Shown here: piece after piece, positions 54,192-64,000 of the stretch | How positions within the stretch are numbered: position 1 is the first letter of the stretch | Layout: each line of letters starts with the position of its first letter | Source: Anaeromyces robustus | Lineage: Eukaryota > Neocallimastigomycota > Neocallimastigomycetes > Neocallimastigales > Neocallimastigaceae | Direction: 5' to 3' | NCBI GenBank assembly: GCA_002104895.1 | Contig: MCFG01000126.1 | Span: 91,870 to 155,869, forward strand | Length of the DNA: 64,000 nt | Notes under the pieces: model-generated | Told to the model about the DNA's origin: nothing | The model's input: only the letters and a program-made list of their open reading frames with translations | The model's database searches: none | Program-made: the position numbers and the translations under genes

Positions 54192-55248
54192 TTTGATATT
54201 ATAATAATTTCTTTAAAAAAATAGATTTATTGTATTATTGTTTTGAGTTATTTAATAAATGTATTTCTTCTGTTTATTTAAAAAATTGTTTTTATTTTTG
54301 AAATTTTCAAATATAGTGAACGTTGTTTTATATTTACAAAGTGGTAAGTTCAAAACTATATTGAAAATAACAATCGTTTTTTACAAAATACTTTCTTTAT
54401 TTTCCTTTATTTACTATTTTTATATTATATTAAATAAAATTAAATTAATGTTGATAAATAAAAAATTATACAACGTTTATAAATTAAATTATATAACGTT
54501 TATAATTAATGAATTGAATAAAGCTATAGTTTAATCAAATCAATCAATTATTAATTTATAGATTTAAAAAATAGATGACTTAAAATAAAAAGTACAAAAA
54601 AAGAAAAAAAAGTTTTTTTTTTTTTTTTTTTCTTTACTATTTACAAAAATAAAATTATAAAATTTTGAAATTATGAATAATAAAAACAATTAATATTAAT
54701 ATTAATAATATATTATTAATTATACCACATAAATAAATTTAATATATTATGTATATAAATATTAATAAATTAAATAGTTATTATGCTTATTATTATATTA
54801 TCACAATATATAATAATTTAAATTATATTAAACAAATTAATATATTTTTATATTATTTTCTGAAAATCTAATTTATTATTAATATTATGTTAACTTAAAT
54901 TCTCATTTCCTTTTTTTTTTTTTTTTTTTTTTTTTTTTGACTTCATTTAATATTAATATTCTTTTTTTTTATTTATTTTTTTTATTTTTTCATATATATC
55001 AAAATTTATTATTTATTTTTATTAATATAATATAAATAGTATACAAATTGAATCTAATGATTTTCGTATTATTAATTTTAATTATATTATAATATTGTAT
55101 TAGAATAATATAATAATACTTAAAATATAATATTACTTATATTAAATTTAATAAATTATTAATAAAATTATAAATAGTTTAATATATTATCTAACCATTC
55201 AATTGTTACACTGGATCTTATTTAATTTTTTTTTATATATATTTTAAA

Positions 55249-55324
55249 AAATTTTTTAATATTTTTTAATATTTTTAATATTTTTAATATTTTTAATATT
55301 TTTTAATATTTTTTATATTTTTTA
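55249..55324. repeat. (TTTTTAATA)n short tandem repeat
   Basis: About seven copies of a 9-11-bp unit (TTTTTAATATT with variable T count). Confidence 0.85.
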
Positions 55325-55558
55325 ATTATTTATTTTTAAAAAAAAAAAATAAATAACAAACTATAAAATATATTGTACTATAAATAATATATGTATTATC
55401 TATATATTAACAATATGCATAATATATTTGTGAATATATTAATATAGAATTTCATTGAAAAAACAAACCGCTATTAATTTTCTTTTTTGGAAATCATAAT
55501 TTTTAAAATTAATGGTGTTAAGGTTACACACGACTATTTCAATTTTATTAATATATAA

Positions 55559-55592
<34 letters not shown>

Positions 55593-55796
55593 AGAAATCT
55601 AACACAAAGAATTGTTAATTACAATATTCTTTTTAATTTGTAAAATATTATGAAATTATTAAAAATAATTATAAATAATTTTTTCTTCATATAGCAATTA
55701 TAAATAATAAATAATAAATAATAAATAATAAATAATAAATAATAAATAAAAAATAAATATAAATATAATAAAAATAGAATATATTTATATATATAT

Positions 55797-55868
55797 TTAT
55801 TATATATTATTATATATTATTATATATTATTATATATTATTATATATTATTATATATTATTATATAAT
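55797..55868. repeat. 10-bp tandem repeat TATTATATAT
   Basis: About seven near-perfect copies. Preceded at about 55699-55746 by a 7-bp (AAATAAT)n array. Confidence 0.9.
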
Positions 55869-56635
55869 ATTCTTAAAATATTTTTTTATTATAAAAAATT
55901 TTATATTTATACGTATAAATATAAAACAAAACATAAAAAAAAAGATAAAAAAAAGGATTTATATTTTTTATAATGTTTATATGTTATATATATTTTTTTA
56001 AAAAAAAAGTTCAAATAATTAATAAATATTTTTTTATTGAACAAGTCAAAAAAAAAAATTCCTTTTTTTAATACTATTTAACACCTTAATAATAATATAC
56101 AGAAACAATGCATAATAAAAAAATAAGATGAAATTAATTATTAATTATAAATAATTAATAAATAAATAAATAGTAATAAATAATAAATGAATAGTAATAA
56201 ATAATTAATAAAATAATAATTAATAAATATAAATAAATAGTAATAAATAATTAGTAAATAAAAAAATAAATAATAAATAATTAGTAAAATAATAATAAAA
56301 TATTAGTAAATAGAATTAAATAGAATTAGTAAATAATTAATGATTAATAACAAATAATACAAATAATAGTTGTTCTTAATTAATAGAAGTGGTTATATTT
56401 AATTGAAATTCCAAGAAGAAAAATGTCAATATTAATTAAATAAACCATAAATGAATAATGGATAAATTCATTAGTTGAATAATAATTTTGTTGATAGTTA
56501 TTTAATTAATAGTAATAGTAATACAGTTAATTTTTTTTTATTATATTGAATATTGGTAATTCTAAATAAATTCACTTAAAGTTTAATAATAAAAAATATT
56601 ATAATTATTATGATTATTATTATAATTTTAATATA

Positions 56636-56690
56636 GTCATGTGACTTTATACCAATGTGCCACGTTTGTTATTTATGCGCCTTCAATAAA
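56636..56690. mobile_element. Possible relic of the inverted-repeat element family
   Basis: A short richer segment contains GCCACGTTTGTTATTTATGCGCC. GCCACGTT also occurs inside element B (35678-35685) and ATGCGCC in both of its arms. No paired arm was found nearby, so this would be a solo fragment. The match is short and may be chance. Confidence 0.25.
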
Positions 56691-57037
56691 TATTTAAATT
56701 TGTTTTAAATAATTTAATTACTATTTTGTGTTTTATATTTTTAAAATTTTTTAATCTACAAAAAAAAAAAAAAAAAAGAATTAATAATAAACTTTAATAT
56801 TACACATAATCGATTATAATATAATATATTATAATATAATATATTTTTCTATATGGTTTAATAAGTTACAATTCCATTCCATAATATAATAATATATTAT
56901 ATTATAATACAATATACAATAATAAATTATAAAATAAATTATATATATTATAATTAATAATAAATAATAAAATAACAATAAAAAAAACAATTTTTTTAAT
57001 AAAAGAAAATCATAACACTATAAAAATTTTATTACTA

Positions 57038-57040
57038 TTT

Positions 57041-57075
<35 letters not shown>

Positions 57076-57080
57076 TCTAT

Positions 57081-57115
<35 letters not shown>

Positions 57116-57116
57116 T
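57038..57116. repeat. (TTTA)n microsatellite
   Basis: About 19 TTTA copies with one CTAT interruption at about 57077. Confidence 0.95.
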
Positions 57117-59559
57117 ATTTAAAGTTGCTTAATTTTTTTCAAAATTTTCCTTATAATTATTTAAATAATGATTATAAAGAAAATATTTATGATTATTTGT
57201 TTTAGTTCATATATAATAAGCAAATTTTTTTTTATTTAGCCATAACTGTATATTATTTGTTATATCGTTGTTTATTATTTTTATTATAATTGCTTCTTAT
57301 TATTATTTATAATTATTATTATTATTATTCATTATTATTATTATTATTATTTTATATAGAATACCAAGATTTTCTTTTGAAAAACTAATTTTTAATTTTT
57401 AAAAATAAAAAAAAATCGCCGATAATAAATAAAAAACGTAGAATTAATTTATTAATTATTAATTAAAAAACGAAATGGAATTAAATTTAGAAAATAAAAT
57501 AAAATAAAATAAAATAAAAAGGAATTTGTTAATTAACATCTGAGTAAAAAAAATATAATTTAGAATTAATAATAAAAAAAAAGTTTGAAATAAATTTGAA
57601 ATATACATTAATTATCAACTATAAATTTATTCATTTTGTATTCATTATACGAATATTTTATAAAATTTACTATTTTAATACATTGATTTTTTTTTATAAT
57701 TAATAAAATTTGCTTATACTAAATAATATATATCTAACTCATTGACTCCATTTAACTTATAATAAAGTTATAAAATGATAATAATGATAAATAATGAATA
57801 GCAAATCGTAAAATTTCTTATATAATTTAATAAATTAGAAGAAGAGAAAAAGAAATTAAAAATATATTTTTTAAGGATCTAAAACATGAGAATAATAACT
57901 GACTTTAGTATTGATGTTATATCCCTAACTATTAATTAATGGAAAAAAGAAAAATGCTTGTTATTATAATTATAACAAGTTCTTTATTAATTCATTTTTT
58001 TAATTAATTTTATCATTTTATTTATAATGATTATTTAATATAAATTATTTTATCATTAATCTATTTTATTATCTATTTTATTTTATTTTATTATAAAGTT
58101 CTTAATTATTATTTATTACTATTATTATAAAGAAATAATAATAATAGATAATAGTAATAATAATAATAATAAATAATGAATTTTATGATTTATGTTATTT
58201 CATTATTTTCTTTGTTCTTTTTTTGTTTCAAAAATGTATTAATAAAAGAAAAACTAAATTTTAATTAAAATGTGAGAATTACAATTCTATATTATAAAGA
58301 ATAATATATTAAAATATGTTTCAATATATATTGACAATATATTAATTTATTTTAAATCAATTGTTTAAATATACGGTATTTTTTTTCAATAAAAGTACAC
58401 AAATTAATTTTAAATAAACAGCATATTAATATCATAACTTTAAAAATTAAATAACATTTTAGATTAAAAATGTTTTTTTTTTTAAACTTTATTTATTATA
58501 AAATTTTATAAACCCTATATCCTTTTTTAGATAAATAGGCCGCAGTAAATATATTTATTAAAGAAAAATTTTAATAAATAAATTGAAATATGTTTATACT
58601 ATTGGACAACTGAATATACATGAATACATGTGTTAATATTTCAAGATATGTGTTTTTTCCATAGATTTATACATTGTTTTTTTTTTTTTATATAATAAAA
58701 ATATAATAAAAAATTATTAAATAGGAATGCACCACATAGATAGAAATAGAAAAAAAAAAAAAAAAAAAAAGTAGTAAAATGTTATATAAATATTTTCATA
58801 TATTAATAATTTTATAGTTAATGTATATAATAGATAATGTAATTTATATAATGTATATATATTGTATACATTATTTATTAATTAATTAATTAATTAAAAT
58901 ATTATTTATTTAATTATTATTAATATTAAATTTTTATAATTAATTTCATAATTTATATTATCATAATCATAATCATACAAATGAATATAATATCAACAAT
59001 ATATTATTTATTACTTTTTTCTGAAAGAAGTGAAAAACGGTCTTTATTATTATTATAAACGGTCTTTATTATTTATAACATGATAATTGAAATTAAAAAA
59101 GAATATCAAAAGTTGTTGATATTTAATTAAAGTCTATATAAAAAAATTTTTTTTTCTATTTTATAATGGAAAATAAAAAAAAAAGTGATTAACAAGTTTT
59201 ATTTAATATAAATCAATTAAAATAATGATCATCATAGAATATGTAATATTTAATATAATAATTTATTGATATTAATCCTGATATTAATAATTAATAATTA
59301 ATAATTAATAATTTATATAAGAGTTTAAAACTTTTGTTAAACATTGTAAAACATTGTTTGTATATATATATTTAGTTATTTATTATATTATTATATTTTA
59401 TTACTATTTATATAATAAAACCTCTTTTTACTTTTTAATCCAAATATAAAAAGTAATTAAATAAATAATAAAAAAAATAATATAATTAATAAGGAAATAT
59501 AATAATTAATAAGGAAATATATTTATAATTAACAATATAATTATTAACAGTATAACTAT

Positions 59560-59598
<39 letters not shown>

Positions 59599-59600
59599 TA

Positions 59601-59647
59601 TATTTATTTATTATAATAATAATAATTATTATTATAATAAATAAATA
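59601..59647. repeat. Perfect 47-bp palindrome
   Basis: Two 23-bp perfect arms around a single central base, centred at 59624; the core is TTATAATAATAAT and its reverse complement. It lies between a (TTTA)n array and the 195-bp duplication. It could extrude as a cruciform. Confidence 0.9.
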
Positions 59648-59667
59648 AATATTACTTTGTTTATTTT

Positions 59668-60047
59668 TTGTCAGTTATGAATTTCACGTTTAGGTCAAAA
59701 ATAATATTGGAAAATCCATAATTGACAAAAATAAAAAACAAACGTGAATTTTATTTTTCAAGTAATTTCTCTTTAATCATATTACTTCTTCAAATTTATC
59801 TTGGAAAATACTTTTTTTCTATCATATCTTAATATAACTTCGTTCTTTTTTTTTTTTTTTTTTTGTCAGTTATGGATTTCACGTTTAGATCAAAAATAAT
59901 ATTGGAAAATCCATAATTGACAAAAAAAAAAACAAACATGAATTTTATTTTTCAAGTAATTTCTCTTTAATTATATTACTCCTTCAAATTTAACTTAGAA
60001 AATACTTTTTTTTTTCATTCATATCTTAATACAACTTTTATTTTTTT
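59668..60047. repeat. 195-bp tandem duplication, each copy with a foldback
   Basis: TTGTCAGTTATGrATTTCACG starts at 59668 and again at 59863. The copies match over almost the full length, differing by point changes and A/T-run lengths. Inside each, TGTCAGTTATGGATTT is followed about 35 bases later by AAATCCATAATTGACA, its reverse complement apart from one position (a G-T mismatch that would be a G-U pair in RNA). Copy 1 carries one extra change in the left arm. CACGTTT and AAACGTG form a second, interleaved pairing in copy 1. Together these resemble a tiny inverted-repeat element or a structured RNA. Confidence 0.85.
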
Positions 60048-60118
60048 ACCAATTTTTGAATTTAACTGATTAATCTATTTAATATTAATCTATTTAATAT
60101 TTTATTTAATTAATTAAA

Positions 60119-60211
60119 AAAGATGCTACCACTGTTGATAATTTGAAGAAGAATATTTTGTTTTTTTTAGAAAAAAGGATTAGGACCAAGAAGTTCTTAT
60201 TCAAAAGCTAA
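60119..60211 (+). pseudogene. Decayed coding fragment
   Basis: A 30-codon frame begins KDATTVDNLKKNILFFLEK. After the T-run the neighbouring frame reads GLGPRSSYSKANINIY, which suggests one frameshift. Composition is more varied than in the surrounding junk. Family not recognised; no start codon. Confidence 0.4.
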
Positions 60212-60959
60212 TATTAATATATATGTATATGAAAATAAATTAATATTAATTAATTAAAAATGTGTGTTATAATATCATGATTTTTATCATTCTTTTCATC
60301 ATTATTTTCTATACTATTTTTTTTATTATTCTTTTAATTTTATACAAATATATATAATATAAATCATTCATTATATAATATAAATCATTCATTATTAAAA
60401 ATACTTTAAAGATTGTATTATTTACACATTATTTAAAATGTAATAATAATAATAATTATATATATATTTTTAATAATAATTTAATTTTTTTTTCTTTTAA
60501 ATAGGAATGGTTATATGAGTTATAATTAATAAATTTTTATAAAATATATAAAAAATGAATATTATATCAATTTTTTCTTTTATTTTTTAAAACTTATTTA
60601 TTATATAACTTAAATAAGTTATATAATAACTTATTTAAATATTTTGAATAAATAAAAACAATTCATTATAAAGAAATACAAATAATAAATTTTTTAATTT
60701 TTTATAAATGAATTAATGCTTCAAAAAAGAATAATTTTATCTTTTTTTTTTTTATATTATTTAAAACTATTTCTTTAATATTATACAAATATTTACATTA
60801 TGGATCATTATTAGTTGTTAAAAAAGTGACTTGAATTAATGTTTATATGCATTTTTTAATATTATACCTTTTTCATATAAAAAAGTTAATGTTATAATTC
60901 TTTAAATAAGAAATATTTTTTGAATAAATTTGAACAATTTAAAAAAAATAAATCTTAAC

Positions 60960-61052
60960 CTAACCATTATTGAATATAAAAAAAATATAAGAATCTCTTA
61001 ATATTGAATTGACAAAACTCATTTCTGCAATAAATAGTTCTTCTAATTCTTT
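60960..61052 (-). pseudogene. Decayed coding fragment
   Basis: A 30-codon minus-strand frame contains KELEELFIAEMSFVNSILRD and then an AT-run and a stop. It looks like a remnant of a real protein-coding exon, but is too short to identify. Confidence 0.4.
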
Positions 61053-61539
61053 ATTTTTTTTTTTTTTTTTAATCTTATTATTTTTTTCTTTTACTTTATA
61101 TAAAAAAAATAAAAATAAAAATATCTTTTTTTTATATATATAGTTAGTAACAATATTTTTTTTTTTATAATCCTAAATCTTCTTTATTTTTTTTATTTGA
61201 TACATATTAATAATTATTAATAAAAAAAATAATTATTAATAAAAAAAAAAAAGAAAAACATAAAAATTTTTATATTAATATAACTTATATATAGGAAATA
61301 GCTAAATAGTCGTTTTATCCATAATTACTAATTATTCTTATATTAAAAAGTATAAAAAAAAATAATTAATTATATGATATATATATATATATATATATAT
61401 AAACTCTTCATAATTCTATCGTATATATAATTATATTACATAACTATACTAAATGAAAAATATAATATACTTAGTTTAAATTAATGTGAACACCAATATT
61501 AAATATAAACTATTAAATAAAAAAAAAATAATTCTTAAT

Positions 61540-61965
61540 ATTAATTTATTGTTTCTACTGATTGTAAAACTGATATTCAGTGTTTTTTCGAATGAATATT
61601 TTAATAATACTTGTACATATAATGTAGAAATTAATGATGTATAATTATTTATATACATATTCTATTGTATTTTCATATAGTAAAAATATGTTAATTGTGA
61701 TTGAATACTTAATGAACATTGTACAAATGATACAGATTTTTCATTTAAAAGTTGTAGTAGAGTATGTATTAACTTTTTTATTATGATCTACAAAGATATA
61801 AAACAATAAAAATTACTGTAAAACCTTTTTTTTAATAATGATTCTAAATTATTCAAAAAAAAAAATAGTATTATTTTTCTCTTGAAGGTTATTTCTCTTC
61901 CATAGCTTATCTTGATTATTGTTTACGTATTGAAAATATTATAAAGATATCAATTAGGTTAGAAA
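61540..61965 (+). pseudogene. Decayed Cys-containing coding fragments
   Basis: Several plus-strand pieces in different frames have protein-like composition: VSTDCKTDIQCFFE, NEYFNNTCTYNVEINDV, NEHCTNDTDFSFKSCSRVC and GYFSSIAYLDYCLRIENII. They are separated by stops and frameshifts. The Cys spacing suggests a secreted or surface protein. No domain can be named and no intact frame remains. Confidence 0.4.
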
Positions 61966-62508
61966 AAAAATGTGATAAATAAATTATTTTAGAACATAAT
62001 AATGATATTTTTTTTTCATCTTTAATTAATGATAAATACATTTGATTTTTAAATTTAAAAAAAAAAAATGATATGCATTATAATGATGAAATTGAATTAA
62101 ATTTTAAATAAACTTGTTAAAAAAAGTAATGAAGAAAAATTATATATTTGAAATCCTACTTGATAATTAAGTATTTTATTTCAATATATGGGAATGATTT
62201 TTTTGAATCAAATATCAAAAAATATTTTAATATTAATTAAATAATTAATTATGAAAACATAAAAATATAATATTTTTTTTAATATTAATAAAAAAAAAAA
62301 AAAACTTTTTTCAATATTTATTTACAAATAATTTTTTAATTTCTTTATTTATTAATTTAAAAAGCTTAAACCTTACGTCATAAATATATATAATAATATA
62401 TAAAGAATAAAATTTGTTAAAGTTAGTTGTATTTATATATAAAATGTTTTGTAATATAGAAATAATTAGGGTATCAACAAATGTTTTTTTTTAAACATTT
62501 CTTAATAT

Positions 62509-62777
62509 CTATGTTCTAGCATAATGTAATGACATAACCCTAATTTTCTCTATATTTTTCATAAAGTTGTTTTTTTTTTCAGTACTTCCAATGATTTCTG
62601 ATCCTAAAACTCTTGTAATTTCTGCTTCATAAGTATCTTTTGCAAAATCTTTATCTGTAGTCGATTGACACATCATGTCACTCCATATCATGTTGGTTTC
62701 CTAATACTTTTGACGTATTCTTCAATAGTTTGTTCATAAACTATCTGACCATGATCATCAAAATATGCTTGAATCAT
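62509..62777 (-). pseudogene. Frameshifted coding fragment
   Basis: Two minus-strand frames meet at an ATGA overlap (62688-62691). The first (62777-62688) begins MIQAYFDDHGQIVYEQTIEE; the second (62691-62509) begins MIWSDMMCQSTTDKDFAKD and ends SLHYART. Both have rich, non-repetitive composition. A single base loss at the junction would explain one original gene, or these may be two exon remnants. Protein family not recognised. Confidence 0.5.
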
Positions 62778-63009
62778 AAAAAGCTTTTTTTTTTTGAAAT
62801 ATATTAATAATTATAATGGCAAAATATTTTTGGTTCCTTTATTAAATTATAATTAACGCTGAAACAAAAATTACAAAAAAAAGGATATGTTTTAATATTT
62901 TTGTAAATAAAAAAAAAAAAAAAAAAATGAAAATTATATTTTATATAATGAAAAAAAATATAAATAAAAATTTAATTTAAAAAATATTATTATTATTATG
63001 CTTTAATTT

Positions 63010-64000
63010 TTTGCTTTGTAATACAGATATTATCAGCTGTTGATGAAAATTGTGTTCATATATTCATAAATCAATATATGTGGACTTAGATTTAATCCAA
63101 AAAACTCAAAACCTTATATATTTAATATAAGAGATTTTAATGAAAGAAATAATTATTCAAAAAATCTTTTTTGAAGCATCTATTTATGATATAATTTTTG
63201 AACTAAGATTTTTAAATGAAAAAGAAGCTAGTCAATATTATGAAAATGTTTTATTTCCTGTTACAAAACGTGTTTTTTTTAATAAATATTTCGATACTAT
63301 GAATTAGATTATTTGAAATGTTTAATAATTATATAAATCCAAATGATGACCTAATAATGTCTAAAATTATAGCATACAAGTATTAGAACTAATAAAGTAA
63401 TGTAAAAAAAATTATAAATATATAGGTTAAAATGGTCTATATATAATGAAGAAATATTTAAAAATAAAAAAAAATTTGAAAATATTTTGGCAAGCAATGG
63501 CATATTCTCACAATAAACAATAATATATAATAAGTTAAATATTAAAATGGTATTAATAAATAATAAAAGATATATCTGTATTACAATTTATGAAAGATTT
63601 TAATAAAAAAAAAATAGAAATGTTAACTATAACTATAATACAATTGTTAGTATTAATTATGAAACATAACTGAGCGAAAAACTTGAAAAAATATTAAGAA
63701 AAAACTTTAGAATTAAACAATTTTGAAGATATAGCAAATTGAAATTATAACTCAAATAAGTAAAAAAAAAAAGATATATGATGAGAATTTTTTTATGAAC
63801 AAAAAAAAATAGAATTTAAATTTATTAAATAAGTGAGGCTCTTACTACTCGTAATTAAAATAATGAAGATATAGTAATGCTATATTTAATAAACTATCTC
63901 AACTAAGAGATGAGGAAACTATTCCATTATTAAATAGAATGAATTTTGATGCTAGAAATAATTTTAATGGGTTAGTTGATACATATAAAGGTCAAGTTAG
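63010..64000 (+). pseudogene. Decayed gene running off the right edge
   Basis: Protein-like plus-strand pieces follow each other in order, interrupted by stops and frame changes: FFEASIYDIIFELRFLNEKE and ENVLFPVTKRVFFNKYF (about 63169-63305), FNNYINPNDDLIMSKIIAY (about 63321-63380), RLKWSIYNEEIFKNKKKFEN (from about 63425), and NAIFNKLSQLRDEETIPLLN to the window end. Their common strand and order argue for one decayed gene whose remainder lies beyond 64000. Its product is not recognised; no homology to a named transposase, polymerase or host family can be claimed from reading alone. Confidence 0.6.

Larger units (their letters stand above)
54192..59600. other. Gene-free region upstream of the SH3 membrane-protein gene
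   Basis: The first few hundred bases are the promoter side of the minus-strand gene. A 91-codon plus-strand frame at 54259-54534 sits in it, but its composition is Ile/Leu/Phe/Lys/Asn only and it is not accepted. The rest is AT-rich with many short repeats, a 12-base direct repeat AAACGGTCTTTA at about 59036 and 59059, and a possible element relic near 56640-56690. Confidence 0.6.

Noticed and set aside
54259-54534. 91-codon plus-strand frame divergent from the SH3 membrane gene
   Set aside because: Only 68 bp from the opposite start, AT-type composition, no domain; more likely promoter sequence.

Overview
The window looks like nuclear DNA of a social amoeba of the genus Dictyostelium or a close relative. 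Non-coding DNA is extremely A+T-rich and full of homopolymers and (TTTA)n, (TTA)n and similar microsatellites. Genes are clearly richer in G+C, use A/T-ending codons, encode long Asn and Glu/Lys/Asp runs, and have short AT-rich GT-AG introns. The species cannot be fixed from the sequence alone. Gene density is far below that usual for D. discoideum: five intact genes are visible in 64 kb, all on the minus strand.

Layout. 1-9014: gene-free simple-sequence DNA. 9015-10214: galE, UDP-glucose 4-epimerase, with four GGG runs about 130-180 bp upstream. 10215-37268: about 27 kb without a recognisable gene, holding two inverted-repeat elements (28271-28895 and 35554-36749) with related ends, which look like non-autonomous DNA transposons of one family. 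37269-48324: three minus-strand genes: a 1455-aa ankyrin-like protein with FxF/FxFG motifs, a 720-aa coiled-coil protein ending in a DUF4258-like domain, and a 705-aa ankyrin protein with a 9-residue PTEE repeat tail. 48872-49930: two tandem-repeat arrays, the second containing hairpins. 50161-50530: a compositionally odd island. 51290-54191: a three-exon gene, reconstructed here by splicing, for an 820-aa single-pass membrane protein with signal peptide, Asn-rich stalk, cytosolic Cys-Ser cluster, 15-residue Tyr/Thr repeats and a C-terminal SH3-like domain. 54192-64000: mostly gene-free, with a perfect palindrome next to a 195-bp duplication that carries a small foldback, then several decayed coding fragments on both strands. 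The largest fragment runs off the right edge.

How the genes relate. galE is a housekeeping enzyme of galactose and nucleotide-sugar metabolism. The two ankyrin-type genes flank the coiled-coil gene in the same orientation and may be a local cluster of fast-evolving low-complexity proteins; no shared pathway can be shown. The SH3 membrane protein is the best candidate for an undescribed signalling component. The inverted-repeat element family is the best candidate for an undescribed mobile system.
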